Part shown: piece after piece, positions 18,495-27,587 of the stretch
Layout of the letters: every line of letters begins with the position of its first letter
How positions within the stretch are numbered: the stretch's first letter is position 1
Assembly: GCF_030680185.1 (NCBI RefSeq)
Contig: NZ_JAUXVZ010000030.1
Location: forward strand, 143,133 to 207,132
DNA from: Phenylobacterium sp.
GTDB lineage: Bacteria > Pseudomonadota > Alphaproteobacteria > Caulobacterales > Caulobacteraceae
Reading direction: 5' to 3'
Length of the DNA: 64,000 nucleotides
Position numbers and translations under genes: made by a program
The notes under the pieces: model-generated
Told to the model about the DNA's origin: nothing
The model's input: only the letters and a program-made list of their open reading frames with translations
Databases searched by the model: none

Positions 18495-19133
18495 ATGCCC
18501 TCTTCCGCCGACCAGATCCTTCTGCAGCTCAAGACCCGCGGCGAAGCGACCACGGCAGCCCTGGCCGCGCAGCTTGGCGTCAGTCGCCAAGCCGCCCGGC
18601 AACAGATGGAGAAGCTAGCCGCCGCCGGTCTCGTGGAGGGCGAGGCCGAGCGCGGCGGGGTGGGCCGTCCGCGCCAGACCTGGGCGCTGACGGCGGCCGG
18701 CCATGCCCGCTTCCCGGACGCGCACGCCCAGGTCAGCGTCGAGTTGCTGGAGGCTGTGCGTGAGGAGTTCGGCGCCGCCGGGCTCGAACGCCTGATCGCC
18801 CGGCGCGAGGCGGTCAGTGGCCAAGCCTACGCCGCAGCCCTTGAGGGCGCTCAAGACCTGGAATCCCGCCTCACGCGCCTGGCGAGCCTGCGCGCCGCCG
18901 AGGGCTATATGGCCGAATGGACCCCGGCCGGTGACGGGACCTATGTGCTGATCGAGAACCACTGCCCGATCTGCGCCGCGGCCCAGGTCTGCCAGGGCTT
19001 CTGCCGCTCGGAGCTGGCCCTGTTCCGCACCCTTCTGGCCCCGGCCCGGGTGGAGCGGATCGACCACATCCTGCAGGGCGCGCGACGCTGCGCCTATCTG
19101 GTGACGCCCGAAGGGATTGCGGCCGCCTCCTAG
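18495..19133 (+). CDS. SufR/COG2345-type transcriptional regulator with cysteine-rich C-terminus
   Basis: A 212-residue regulator. Residues 1-70 form a DeoR/MarR-like winged helix (TAALAAQLGVSRQAARQQMEKL then GVGRPRQTW), as in the COG2345 group. The C-terminal half has the pattern NHCPICAAAQVCQGFCRSE and a later RRCAY, five cysteines placed where SufR-type proteins bind an iron-sulfur cluster. It could therefore sense iron-sulfur status, redox or nitric oxide. No suf genes are adjacent; its likely target is the divergent MFS gene. I chose the ATG at 18495 because the upstream TTG start falls inside the operator-like sequence. Confidence 0.75.
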   Translation: MPSSADQILLQLKTRGEATTAALAAQLGVSRQAARQQMEKLAAAGLVEGEAERGGVGRPRQTWALTAAGHARFPDAHAQVSVELLEAVREEFGAAGLERLIARREAVSGQAYAAALEGAQDLESRLTRLASLRAAEGYMAEWTPAGDGTYVLIENHCPICAAAQVCQGFCRSELALFRTLLAPARVERIDHILQGARRCAYLVTPEGIAAAS

Positions 19134-19148
19134 GCGCGGTCGACGAAC

Positions 19149-19164
19149 GTACCCCCCGGGGGCA
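19149..19164. promoter_or_regulatory. Probable CsoR operator
   Basis: The sequence GTACCCCCCGGGGGCA has a C-run followed by a G-run with partly symmetric flanks, the form of known CsoR/RcnR-family operators. It is centred 60 bases upstream of the CsoR-like gene and 16 bases after the preceding stop, so autoregulation is likely. Binding is inferred. Confidence 0.6.
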
Positions 19165-19216
19165 TTCCACTCTGTGCGTGGTGGGCTATGTTGACCCTTC
19201 CCAACGGAGGCGCCCC

Positions 19217-19495
19217 ATGAAGGACGCAGAGTCCAAGTCCAAACTGGCCAACCGCCTGAGCCGCATCGAGGGCCAGGTGCGGGGGATTTCACGGATGGTC
19301 GAGGAGGATCGCTATTGCATCGATATCCTCACCCAGGTGCAGGCGGTGCGCGCCGCGCTGGCGCGGGTGGAGACCGAAGTGCTGAAGGACCATCTGGATC
19401 ACTGCATCGAAGGCGCCATCGTCAGCGGCGACGCCGAGGAGCAGCGGCGAAAGGCCAGTGAACTGATCGAACTGCTCGGACGGGCGACGCGATGA
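19217..19495 (+). CDS. csoR: CsoR-family metal-sensing transcriptional repressor
   Basis: A 92-residue all-helical regulator of the CsoR/RcnR family. The metal ligands follow the C-X24-H-X3-C spacing (C34, H59, C63), which is the copper(I) CsoR set rather than the nickel RcnR or formaldehyde FrmR set. The LSRIEGQVRGISRM motif in helix 1 is family-typical. The ATG at 19217 has GGAGG 6 bases upstream; the 13 extra codons of the longer frame lie upstream of that site. A GC-palindromic operator precedes it. No copper exporter or chaperone gene is adjacent, so its targets lie elsewhere. ptsP follows after 87 bases. Confidence 0.85.
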   Translation: MKDAESKSKLANRLSRIEGQVRGISRMVEEDRYCIDILTQVQAVRAALARVETEVLKDHLDHCIEGAIVSGDAEEQRRKASELIELLGRATR

Positions 19496-19582
19496 TCGGC
19501 CCTGGACCCACGATCGGATTCCGTCTCCGATCCGACGTGCGATACTGCTAGGAAACGACGAGGGAGAGGAGACAAAGCCAAG

Positions 19583-21844
19583 ATGGCGATGACCGGAGCG
19601 GTCATTCGGGGTCAGCGGAGCCTGCTGCGGCAGATTCGCGAGGCGGTCCAGCGCGGCGGTCCGGCCCAGGAACGCCTCAACATGGTGGTGCGCATCATCG
19701 CGCGCTCCATGGTCGCCGAGGTGTGCTCACTCTATATGCGCCGCGCCGGCGGCGAGATGGAGCTGTTCGCCACCGAGGGCCTCGATCCCCTGGCCGTCCA
19801 TCTGACGCGCATGCGCCCGGGCGAAGGCCTGGTGGGCGAGATCATGCGCCTGGGCCGACCGCTGAACCTGGCCGACGCGCCCAATCATCCGGCCTTCTCC
19901 TATCGCCCGGAGACGGGCGAGGACCCCTATCACGCCTTCCTCGGCGTCCCGCTGCTGCGCGGGGGTCGGGCCATCGGCGTCCTGGTGGTCCAGAACCGCA
20001 CCGAGCGGGTCTATACCGAGGACGAGGTCGAGGACGTCCAGATCATCGCCATGGTGCTGGCCGAAATGGTCGCCGGCGAACTGATCTCCGAGGACGAACT
20101 GTCCGGCGTCGAGATCGCGCCGCACCGCTCGGAGCGGCTGAAGGGCGCCCGGTTCTCCGACGGCCTGGCCTTGGGCATTGCCGTCCTGCACGAGCCGCCG
20201 GTGGCGCCCTCGCAGCTGCTGGCCGACGACGTGGTCGCCGAAGAGGCCAAGCTGAAGAGCGCCATCTCCAGCCTGCAGGCCCAGCTCGACGACATGCTGG
20301 AGGGCCAGCACGGCCTGGTGGAAGCCTCCTATGAGGTGCTCGACACCTATCGCATGTTCGCCCACGACCGGGGGTGGAACCGCTCGCTGGAGGACGCCGT
20401 CCGCAACGGGCTGACGGCCGAGGCCGCCGTCGAGCGCGTGCGTTCGGAGCACCGCGCCCGGCTGGGCCAGGCCCGCGACCCCTATCTGCGCGAGCGTCTG
20501 CACGACTTCGAAGACCTGGCCGACCGGCTGCTGCGCCACCTGTCCGGCGACGGCCATGTGGCGCGAGAGCTGCCCGAGGACGCCATCCTCATCGCGCGAA
20601 ATCTCGGCCCCGCCGACCTGCTGGAATATGACCGCCACAAGCTGAAAGGGCTGCTGCTCGAGGAGGGCTCGCCCGCCAGCCATGCGGCCATTGTCGCCCG
20701 CGCCCTGGATATCCCCTGTGTCGGGCGCCTGGATGGGCTGCGCGACCGGGTGAACGAGGGCGACCCGGTCATCGTCGACGCGGAGACCGGCGAGGCCTAT
20801 CTGCGGCCGCGCCTCGATGTGGTCCAGGCGATCCGGTCACGGATCGAAGTACGCTCCCAGCGGCGGGCCGAGTTCGCCAAGCTGCGCGACACCCCAGCCT
20901 TCACTCGCGACGGGGTCAAGGTCACCCTGCTGATGAACGCCGGCCTGGATGTGGACCTGGAAATCCTGGGCGACACCGGGGCCGAGGGGATCGGTCTGTT
21001 CCGCACCGAATTCCAGTTCATGGTCGCCGAGGAGCTGCCGCGCTTCAACGCCCAGACCGCCCTCTACAGCCGGGTGCTGGACGCCGCTGGCGGCCTGCCG
21101 GTGACCTTCCGCACCCTGGACCTCGGCGGCGACAAGGTGCTGCCCTATCTCGAGGCCGAGCGGGAGGAGAACCCGGCTCTGGGTTGGCGGGCCATCCGCA
21201 TGGGCCTGGATCGCCCGGCCCTGCTGCGCCTGCAGCTGCGCGCCCTGATCGCCGCGGCCCGGGGCCGCGCCCTGCGCATCATGTTCCCCCTAGTGGCCAG
21301 CGTGGACGAGTTCCGCGCCGCCCGCGCCCTGGTGGATCACGAGGTGGCCTGGGCCCAGCGCCGCGGACGGCCCGCGCCCGCTCGCCTGGATGTCGGGGCC
21401 ATGATCGAGGCGCCGTCCCTGATCTGGCACCTGGACGCCCTGCTGCCCATGACCGACTTCGTGTCGGTCGGCACCAACGACCTCCTGCAGTACCTGTTCG
21501 CCGCAGATCGCGGCAACGCCCGCATGGCCGATCGCTATGATCCGCTGTCGCCGCCGGCCCTGCGGGTGCTGGCCGAGATCCAGAAGGCCTGCGCCGATAC
21601 GGGCACGCCGGTGTCGGTCTGCGGCGAGATGGCGGGGCGGCCGCTCGAGGCCTTCACCCTGGTCGCCCTGGGCTATGAGCGCCTGTCCATGCCGCCGGCC
21701 GGAATCGGGCCCGTGAAGCAGATGGTGCTGTCCTGCGACCGGGAGGCGGCCCACCGCGGGGTCAGCGCCCTGATCCGCGGGACCGGCGGTTCGGTGCGGG
21801 GCGAAATCGAGACCCTGGCGCGAAAGCTCTACCTGTCGATCTAA
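19583..21844 (+). CDS. ptsP: PTS system EI-Ntr (PtsP)
   Basis: A 753-residue enzyme I of the nitrogen phosphotransferase system. A GAF domain occupies about residues 20-165. The PEP-utilising EI domain follows, with the phospho-accepting H367 in EGSPASHAAIVAR and the C-terminal PEP-binding barrel motifs (GIGLFRTEFQF; DFVSVGTNDLLQYLFAADR; VCGEMAGRP). It takes phosphate from PEP and passes it to NPr and EIIA-Ntr, which report nitrogen and carbon status; in Caulobacter this branch affects (p)ppGpp and so CtrA. The ATG follows AGGAGA. Confidence 0.95.
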   Translation: MAMTGAVIRGQRSLLRQIREAVQRGGPAQERLNMVVRIIARSMVAEVCSLYMRRAGGEMELFATEGLDPLAVHLTRMRPGEGLVGEIMRLGRPLNLADAPNHPAFSYRPETGEDPYHAFLGVPLLRGGRAIGVLVVQNRTERVYTEDEVEDVQIIAMVLAEMVAGELISEDELSGVEIAPHRSERLKGARFSDGLALGIAVLHEPPVAPSQLLADDVVAEEAKLKSAISSLQAQLDDMLEGQHGLVEASYEVLDTYRMFAHDRGWNRSLEDAVRNGLTAEAAVERVRSEHRARLGQARDPYLRERLHDFEDLADRLLRHLSGDGHVARELPEDAILIARNLGPADLLEYDRHKLKGLLLEEGSPASHAAIVARALDIPCVGRLDGLRDRVNEGDPVIVDAETGEAYLRPRLDVVQAIRSRIEVRSQRRAEFAKLRDTPAFTRDGVKVTLLMNAGLDVDLEILGDTGAEGIGLFRTEFQFMVAEELPRFNAQTALYSRVLDAAGGLPVTFRTLDLGGDKVLPYLEAEREENPALGWRAIRMGLDRPALLRLQLRALIAAARGRALRIMFPLVASVDEFRAARALVDHEVAWAQRRGRPAPARLDVGAMIEAPSLIWHLDALLPMTDFVSVGTNDLLQYLFAADRGNARMADRYDPLSPPALRVLAEIQKACADTGTPVSVCGEMAGRPLEAFTLVALGYERLSMPPAGIGPVKQMVLSCDREAAHRGVSALIRGTGGSVRGEIETLARKLYLSI

Positions 21845-21860
21845 GCTTGACCGTGAGGAA

Positions 21861-21881
21861 TCAACGTTCGCTCGACGTTGA
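21861..21881. other. Stem-loop between ptsP and the RodZ-like gene
   Basis: Perfect 7-base arms TCAACGT and ACGTTGA flank a 7-base loop, 17 bases after the ptsP stop. There is no T-run, so it may be a weak terminator or a regulator site. A GAATC (CcrM site) overlaps its left edge at 21858-21862. Confidence 0.4.
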
Positions 21882-21994
21882 ACGGCTGCGGCTATCGTGT
21901 TATGGGAAAAGAGAAATTAACAGATCCGTGTCAAACGGACGGGGCGGGTGGCGGCTATCTGGCCGCATTTATTTTTCGGGGATGACGAGCAGCC

Positions 21995-22996
21995 ATGGCG
22001 CTCGACACTGGGCGGATCACCGACTTCAATCCGAGCCTTGAGGGCGCACACCCCCTCAGCGCCGTTGAAAGCTATATGCCGACCCTGGACTCTGGCCCCA
22101 ACATTGGCGCCGCCCTCAAGGCGGCCCGGGAATTTCGCGGCCTGTCCCTGCAGGACGTCGCTGATTCCACCCGCATCCGACGCGCCTATCTGGCCGCCAT
22201 CGAAGAGATGCGGCTGGAAGACCTGCCGTCACGCCCCTTCACCATCGGCTATGTGCGGGCCTACGCCAAGGCGCTGGGCCTTGAGGCCGAAGCCGCCGTC
22301 ACCCGCTTCAAGGCCGATGAGCCGGCCGGCGACGAGCCCCTTCGCGAACCCGTGGGCGTCCACCGCACCGGCGATAGCCGACTCGGCCTGGCCATCACGG
22401 CCGGCGTGCTGGTGATCGGCGCCATCCTGGTCTGGAACTTCGCCCAGCGGGGCATCAACGAGGCGCAGCCCGCCGCCCCGGTCACAGCCCCGGCCAGCAC
22501 CCCCGAAGAGATCGCGGCCAGCGCCGAGCCGCAGGGTCCGCTGTCCCTGGGCGCGCCCCTGCCTCCGCCGGTGGAATCGACCGTGCCGCAGCTTTACGAA
22601 ACGCCCGGCCTCGACGTGGCCGCCGCCGCCGGCGGTTCGGCCGATGCGGTGATCGCCTCGAACCGTGAGATCGCCAGGGGGCCGAAGGCCGAGGCCGACC
22701 TCAGCCAGTTGCCGGCCACCTTCACCCCCGACGGGACGGTCTATGGCGCGCCAGCCGCGCCGGCCTCCCCCATCGTCCTGCAGGCGCGGGAGTCTGCGGC
22801 GCTGATCGTTCGCAGCGGCGACGGCGAGGTCTATTTCGCCCGCCAGCTCTCGGCCGGCGAAGCCTACCGCGCGCCAGATCTGCGCGGACTGGTCATCGAT
22901 GTCTCCGAGCCGACCGCCTTCCAGGTGTTCGTGAACGGACAGACTCGCGGCCTGCTGCCGGCCGCCCAGACCCCCCTCAGCCGACTCGGCGATTAA
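21995..22996 (+). CDS. RodZ-like helix-turn-helix membrane protein
   Basis: A 333-residue protein. An Xre-type HTH (about residues 36-105; [21 protein letters not shown] then [17 protein letters not shown]) is followed by a single transmembrane helix (about 129-148), a Pro/Ala-rich linker and a C-terminal DUF4115 beta domain (about 258-325). This is the RodZ architecture; RodZ links MreB filaments to the cell-wall synthesis machinery. Its place directly upstream of ispG is the usual alphaproteobacterial context. The long linker and relaxed C-terminus leave open a specialised paralogue. Confidence 0.82.
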   Translation: MALDTGRITDFNPSLEGAHPLSAVESYMPTLDSGPNIGAALKAAREFRGLSLQDVADSTRIRRAYLAAIEEMRLEDLPSRPFTIGYVRAYAKALGLEAEAAVTRFKADEPAGDEPLREPVGVHRTGDSRLGLAITAGVLVIGAILVWNFAQRGINEAQPAAPVTAPASTPEEIAASAEPQGPLSLGAPLPPPVESTVPQLYETPGLDVAAAAGGSADAVIASNREIARGPKAEADLSQLPATFTPDGTVYGAPAAPASPIVLQARESAALIVRSGDGEVYFARQLSAGEAYRAPDLRGLVIDVSEPTAFQVFVNGQTRGLLPAAQTPLSRLGD

Positions 22997-23004
22997 ACCG
23001 TCAT

Positions 23005-23023
23005 GTTTCCCGGCTTGGGAAAC
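23005..23023. other. Stem-loop between RodZ-like gene and ispG
   Basis: Perfect 7-base arms GTTTCCC and GGGAAAC with a 5-base loop, 9 bases after the stop codon. A short T-run occurs about 16 bases later. It could be a weak terminator, a processing site or an operator for ispG. Confidence 0.4.
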
Positions 23024-23052
23024 GGCGCGCGACGGCTTATTTTGAGGGTCGC

Positions 23053-24195
23053 ATGACCCAGCACGATCACACCCATCTCCGCCCCTGGCGCACGATAGAG
23101 CGGCGCGCCAGCCGTAAGATTCGCGTGGGCTCGGTGGAGGTGGGCGGCGACGCCCCGATCACCGTCCAGTCGATGACCAACACGCTGACGGCCGACGCCG
23201 CGGCGACCATCGACCAGATTCGCCAGCTGGAAGAGGCCGGCGCCGACATCGTGCGGGTGTCCTGCCCGGACGAGGAGTCCACCGCGGCCTTCTCGACCAT
23301 CGCCAAGGCGGCCAAGGTTCCCCTGGTGGCCGACATCCACTTCCACTATCGCCGCGGGATCGAGGCGGCCAAGGCGGGCGCGGCGTGCCTGCGGATCAAT
23401 CCCGGCAATATCGGCTCCCCGGCCCGGGTGCGTGAAGTGATCCAGGCGGCCAAGGACTATGGCTGCTCCATCCGCATCGGCGTCAACGCCGGCTCGCTGG
23501 AGCGCGAACTTCTGGAACGCTATGGCGAGCCCTGCCCCCAGGCCATGGTCGATAGTGCCCTGAGCCACGCCCGCATCCTCCAGGACCACGACTTCCACGA
23601 GTTCAAGATCAGCGTGAAGGCCTCGGACGTCTTCATGACCGTGGCCGCCTATCAGATGCTGGCCGAGGCCATCGACTGCCCGTTGCACCTGGGGGTGACC
23701 GAGGCCGGCGCCCTGCGCACCGGGACGGTCAAGTCATCGATCGGCATGGGCTCCCTGCTCTGGGCCGGCATCGGCGACACCATCCGGGTGAGCCTGGCCG
23801 CCGACCCGGTGGAGGAGATCAAGGTCGGCTTCGACATGCTGAAGTCCCTGGGCCTGCGCCACAGGGGCGTGAACATCATCGCCTGCCCGTCCTGCGCGCG
23901 GCAGGGCTTCAACGTCATCAAGACGGTGGAGGCCCTGGAGGAACGCCTGGCCCACATCTCCACGCCGATGAGCCTGTCCATCATCGGTTGCGTGGTGAAC
24001 GGCCCTGGAGAGGCCCTGATGACCGACCTGGGCTTCACCGGCGGCGGCAAGGGTTCGGGCATGGTCTATATGGCCGGCAAGCCCGACCATAAGATGGACA
24101 ACGATCACATGGTCGATCACATCGTCGAGCTCGTCGAAGCTCGCGCCGCCGAGCTCGCCGCCACCCAGGCGGCGGAACTGGCCGCCGCCGAATAG
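23053..24195 (+). CDS. ispG: 4-hydroxy-3-methylbut-2-en-1-yl diphosphate synthase (IspG/GcpE)
   Basis: A 380-residue iron-sulfur enzyme of the MEP isoprenoid pathway, making HMBPP from MEcPP. The barrel domain starts with the conserved VQSMTNT motif and ADIHFHYR. Cluster ligands are the two cysteines of CPSCARQG and the cysteine of GCVVNGPGE. The C-terminal 25 residues form an Ala/Glu-rich helix. IspG supplies the precursor that UbiG's ubiquinone pathway consumes, although the genes are far apart. Length is normal for the bacterial class without an insert domain. Confidence 0.96.
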   Translation: MTQHDHTHLRPWRTIERRASRKIRVGSVEVGGDAPITVQSMTNTLTADAAATIDQIRQLEEAGADIVRVSCPDEESTAAFSTIAKAAKVPLVADIHFHYRRGIEAAKAGAACLRINPGNIGSPARVREVIQAAKDYGCSIRIGVNAGSLERELLERYGEPCPQAMVDSALSHARILQDHDFHEFKISVKASDVFMTVAAYQMLAEAIDCPLHLGVTEAGALRTGTVKSSIGMGSLLWAGIGDTIRVSLAADPVEEIKVGFDMLKSLGLRHRGVNIIACPSCARQGFNVIKTVEALEERLAHISTPMSLSIIGCVVNGPGEALMTDLGFTGGGKGSGMVYMAGKPDHKMDNDHMVDHIVELVEARAAELAATQAAELAAAE

Positions 24196-24232
24196 CCGCG
24201 CGCCGTTCCCTGTTCCACGAGTTGCTTCGCCT

Positions 24233-24697
24233 ATGTCCTCACCCTCCGACAACCGTCGCCTGACCGGCCGCCTGATCGCCTACGAGTTCATCGACCTGCT
24301 CGGCGACATGGCCCGCCGCCATGGCGGAGATCTGATTTCCCTGCTGGTGTTCACCGGCGTCTGGACCGCCAACACGGCGCATCTGCGGGGGACGACGGAC
24401 CGCTACGCCTCCCTCCACGACATTCCCCCCGACAGCCAGCGCCGCCCGATCACGGATGCTGACCTGGCTGAGCGGCTCTGCCTGCCCCGCCATATCCAGG
24501 ATCCCTATGTCGCGGCCCTGATCGATATCGGCGTCGTCGAGCGCCGGGATATGGGCCTGGTGGTGCCCTCGGCGATCTTCACCCGCGCCGAGATGCTGTC
24601 TGGCGCCAACGAGACCTATGGCCGCCTGATCGAGATCCTCGCCCGCCTGAGGCAGGCCGGCATCTCCATGGGGGAAGCCGACCCCCCCGCCCGTTGA
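24233..24697 (+). CDS. Uncharacterised winged-helix-like protein
   Basis: A 154-residue protein I do not recognise by name. It has no signal peptide or membrane segment. Residues of about 75-115 (ITDADLAERLCLPRHIQDPYVAALIDIGVVERR) have the spacing of a small winged helix, followed by a GLVVPSAIF strand and a helix. It might be a DNA-binding or dimerisation protein. It lies 37 bases after ispG on the same strand and so is possibly co-transcribed. Confidence 0.6.
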   Translation: MSSPSDNRRLTGRLIAYEFIDLLGDMARRHGGDLISLLVFTGVWTANTAHLRGTTDRYASLHDIPPDSQRRPITDADLAERLCLPRHIQDPYVAALIDIGVVERRDMGLVVPSAIFTRAEMLSGANETYGRLIEILARLRQAGISMGEADPPAR

Positions 24698-24767
24698 CGT
24701 CAGGGTCATGCTTGCGCCGGTTCTCCCGGCTTGGTTAGGTGCCGGCTCCATAAATGGGGAGGACGTC

Positions 24768-25064
24768 ATGTCCGCAGCAGACGGCAACTGGAAGATCACC
24801 ATCAACACGCCCATGGGCGCCCAGACGGTCGACGCCGTCATCACCACCAGCGGTGACACCTTCACCGGCACCACCTCGGGCCAGATGGGCACGCAGAGCG
24901 TCGAGGGTAAGGTCAATGGCGACACCCTGACCTGGTCGACCCAGATCACCCAACCCATGCCCATGACCCTGGAGTTCGAAGCCAAGGTCGAAGGCGACGC
25001 CATGAACGGCACGGTGAAGCTCGGCGCCTTCGGCAGCGCGCCGATGACCGGCGTCCGCGCCTAA
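24768..25064 (+). CDS. Small beta-rich conserved hypothetical protein
   Basis: A 98-residue protein with no signal peptide. It starts at the ATG at 24768, which has a strong GGGGAGG site. The sequence alternates short beta strands with glycine and threonine turns (DGNWKITINTPMG, SGDTFTGTTSG, KVNGDTLTW), suggesting a small beta barrel or sandwich, similar to lipocalin-like or calycin-type unknown proteins. Such a repeat of xG-x-W-x-TxxxPMG is seen in other proteobacterial hypotheticals, from memory. The function is unknown. Confidence 0.65.
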   Translation: MSAADGNWKITINTPMGAQTVDAVITTSGDTFTGTTSGQMGTQSVEGKVNGDTLTWSTQITQPMPMTLEFEAKVEGDAMNGTVKLGAFGSAPMTGVRA

Positions 25065-25211
25065 GAGGTCGACGGGGCTGCGCCTCTGTCCGGCGCGGCC
25101 CCTTTCCTCACAATCCGATAGGGTCCCAGCCGACGAACGGCGCGGGACGTTTGTCCCGGACGGCGCGCGACGCTAGATAGGCGTCCCCAGATGTTCAGGT
25201 GACGATCAAAC

Positions 25212-26288
25212 GTGCGACTTCCCCAAGCCCGCCTCGACCAGGTGCTCGACCGCTTCCACGAGATCGAAGCGCGGATGGGCGCGGCCGCCGACGGGGCCGA
25301 GATCGTCCGGCTTTCCAAGGAACATGCCGAGCTGCGCCCCGTGGCCGAGGCCGTCGAGACCCTGGTCAAGGCCAGGGCCGAGGCGCCTGAGCTCGAACAG
25401 ATGGCCGCGGCCAGCGACCGGGAGATGGCGGGCCTCGCCCGTGAGGAGCTGGCCGAACTCCAGGCCCGTCTGCCGGAGCTGGAGCGCCAGGTGGCCCTGC
25501 TGCTGGCGCCCAAGGACAAGGACGAGAACGCCTCGGCCATCCTGGAAGTGCGGGCCGGCACCGGCGGCGACGAGGCGGCCCTGTTCGCCGGCGACCTTTT
25601 CCGTATGTACCAGCGCTACGCCCAGACCCAGGGCTGGCGGGTGGAGATCGATTCCGTCTCCGAGGGCGAGGTCGGCGGCTACAAGGAAATCATCGCCTCG
25701 ATCACCGGCGACGGGGTGTTCGGCCGGCTGAAATACGAGAGCGGCGTGCACCGGGTGCAGCGGGTGCCCGAGACCGAGGCCGGCGGGCGCATCCACACCT
25801 CGGCGGCGACCGTGGCGGTCCTGCCCGAGGTCGAGGATGTCGAGATCGAGATCAACGACGCCGATCTGCGGATCGACACCTATCGCGCCTCGGGCTCCGG
25901 CGGCCAGCATGTGAACAAGACCGACTCGGCCGTGCGCATCACCCACCTGCCCTCGGGCATCGTGGTGACCTCGTCGGAAAAGTCCCAGCACCAGAACCGG
26001 GCCCGCGCCCTGAAGGTGCTGAAGGCCAGGCTCTATGACCAGCAGCGCGAGGCCCTGGACACCGCCCGCGCCGACGCCCGCAAGAGCCAGGTGGGCTCCG
26101 GCGACCGCTCCGAGCGCATCCGCACCTACAACTTCCCGCAAGGCCGGGTGACCGACCACCGGATCAACCTGACCCTCTACAATCTCGCCAAGGTGATCGA
26201 AGGCGAGGCCCTGGACGACGTCATCGGCCCGCTGATCGCGGAGGACCAGGCTGCGCGCCTCTCGGCGCTGGAAGACGAGTTCGGCTGA
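25212..26288 (+). CDS. prfA: Peptide chain release factor 1 (RF1)
   Basis: A 358-residue class I release factor that recognises UAA and UAG. The stop-codon tripeptide PxT reads PET (186-188), which marks RF1 and not RF2. The catalytic GGQ is at 230-232 in [17 protein letters not shown]. The GTG start at 25212 gives the usual length. Its modifying methyltransferase prmC lies 2.1 kb downstream, separated by a minus-strand BrkB gene and a MOSC gene, which is unusual. Confidence 0.97.
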   Translation: MRLPQARLDQVLDRFHEIEARMGAAADGAEIVRLSKEHAELRPVAEAVETLVKARAEAPELEQMAAASDREMAGLAREELAELQARLPELERQVALLLAPKDKDENASAILEVRAGTGGDEAALFAGDLFRMYQRYAQTQGWRVEIDSVSEGEVGGYKEIIASITGDGVFGRLKYESGVHRVQRVPETEAGGRIHTSAATVAVLPEVEDVEIEINDADLRIDTYRASGSGGQHVNKTDSAVRITHLPSGIVVTSSEKSQHQNRARALKVLKARLYDQQREALDTARADARKSQVGSGDRSERIRTYNFPQGRVTDHRINLTLYNLAKVIEGEALDDVIGPLIAEDQAARLSALEDEFG

Positions 26289-26289
26289 T

Positions 26290-27510
26290 CTAGCCTTCCG
26301 GTTCGCTCGGTTTGGCGCGGCGCAGGCGCGCGGCGAGGTTCGCGCCCCGGCTTCGCACCGCTCCGACGGCGTCGGCCAGCGTCGTGGTCAGGGCCAGGCC
26401 CACGGTGTCGGCCATGGTCGCCCCCCGCTGACCCAGGGGCTGCTCGGGCCCCGTCGTCGAATCGAGCGCCGTCTGGTGTTCGATCTCGGCGTTCAGCTCG
26501 GCGCCCAGCAGCACGACCATCACCGAGAACCAGATCCACATCATGAAGCCGATGATGGCCCCCAGGGAGCCGTATGTGGCGTCATACCGGGCGATGTTGT
26601 TGATGTACCAGGAGAAGCCCAGGGAGCCGCCCATCCACACGACGGACGCGAAAATGCCCCCAGGTGCCACCCAACGCCAGCGGGCCAGGGCGCGGCACGG
26701 CCCGTAGCGATAGAGAATGGTGAAGGCCATGGCGCCGATGGCCAGCAGGATCATCCACCGCAGCGGCCCCCAGAACACCTCCAGACTCCCGAGGCCAAGA
26801 AGCTTGAGCGCGATGGGCGCGGCCACCAGAAGGCCCGTCACCAGAATGAGGAAGGCCAGGGTGGCGAAGGTGGCCGCATAGGTGAGCGCCATCAGCTGGA
26901 CGATGTTGCGCTTCTCGTTCTCGTCATAGGCGATGTTCACCCCCTCCACGAGGGCGCGCACGGCGTTGCTGGCGGTCCAGACCGAGAGCAGCAGGCTGAA
27001 GGCGAAGGCGAGGCTGAGATTGGCCTTCCGCTCCACCGCCAGGCGTTTCATCTGCTCGCCGACGATGTCGACCACGTCGCCGGGAATCACCTGCGACATC
27101 TGGGCGAGCTGGCTCTGGACCTGCCCGATGTCGGCGAACAGGCCATAGAGCGAGACGAACACGGCCAGGGCCGGCACGATGGCCAGCAGGGTGTAGAAGG
27201 TGACCCCCGCCGCCACCCGCGGCAGCTGGTCCCGATTGATCTCCGCCAGGGTGCGCCAGATGACGTCCTTCCAGCCGTGGGGCGGAATGTCTCGAGGATG
27301 ACCGGCCAGGCGCCCCCGGCCGGGCTCCTCGGTCTCGATCTGTTGCGGGTCGGCGGCGCCAGCGCGGCTCATGCCGGGGGGCGGCTCGATCAGCCGCCGC
27401 TTCCAGAAGGCGAGCGCAGCCAGCGCCACCCATGGCGCTGCGACCAGGCCCTTGCGGGCGAGATCGACGGCGATACGGCGACGAGGAGAGGTCGAGCGGG
27501 GCGCAGGCAT
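26290..27510 (-). CDS. YihY/BrkB-family inner membrane protein
   Basis: A 406-residue membrane protein with about six hydrophobic helices. The conserved GVTFYTLLAIVPALAV segment and the later GAIIGFMMWIWFSVMVVLLGAELNAE block are diagnostic of the YihY/BrkB (formerly RNase BN) family. Its function is unproven; roles in envelope transport have been suggested. Both termini are charged and disordered. I put the start at the ATG at 27510; a GTG eight codons earlier is equally possible, because neither has a good ribosome-binding site. It converges on prfA with one base between stops. Confidence 0.85.
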   Translation of the reverse strand: MPAPRSTSPRRRIAVDLARKGLVAAPWVALAALAFWKRRLIEPPPGMSRAGAADPQQIETEEPGRGRLAGHPRDIPPHGWKDVIWRTLAEINRDQLPRVAAGVTFYTLLAIVPALAVFVSLYGLFADIGQVQSQLAQMSQVIPGDVVDIVGEQMKRLAVERKANLSLAFAFSLLLSVWTASNAVRALVEGVNIAYDENEKRNIVQLMALTYAATFATLAFLILVTGLLVAAPIALKLLGLGSLEVFWGPLRWMILLAIGAMAFTILYRYGPCRALARWRWVAPGGIFASVVWMGGSLGFSWYINNIARYDATYGSLGAIIGFMMWIWFSVMVVLLGAELNAEIEHQTALDSTTGPEQPLGQRGATMADTVGLALTTTLADAVGAVRSRGANLAARLRRAKPSEPEG

Positions 27511-27587
27511 GTTACGTCCGATCAAACCCTTCACGGCCCACACCGTTCCCCTTGTGACACGGGCCACCTTACGGCAACAGAAGGCCC

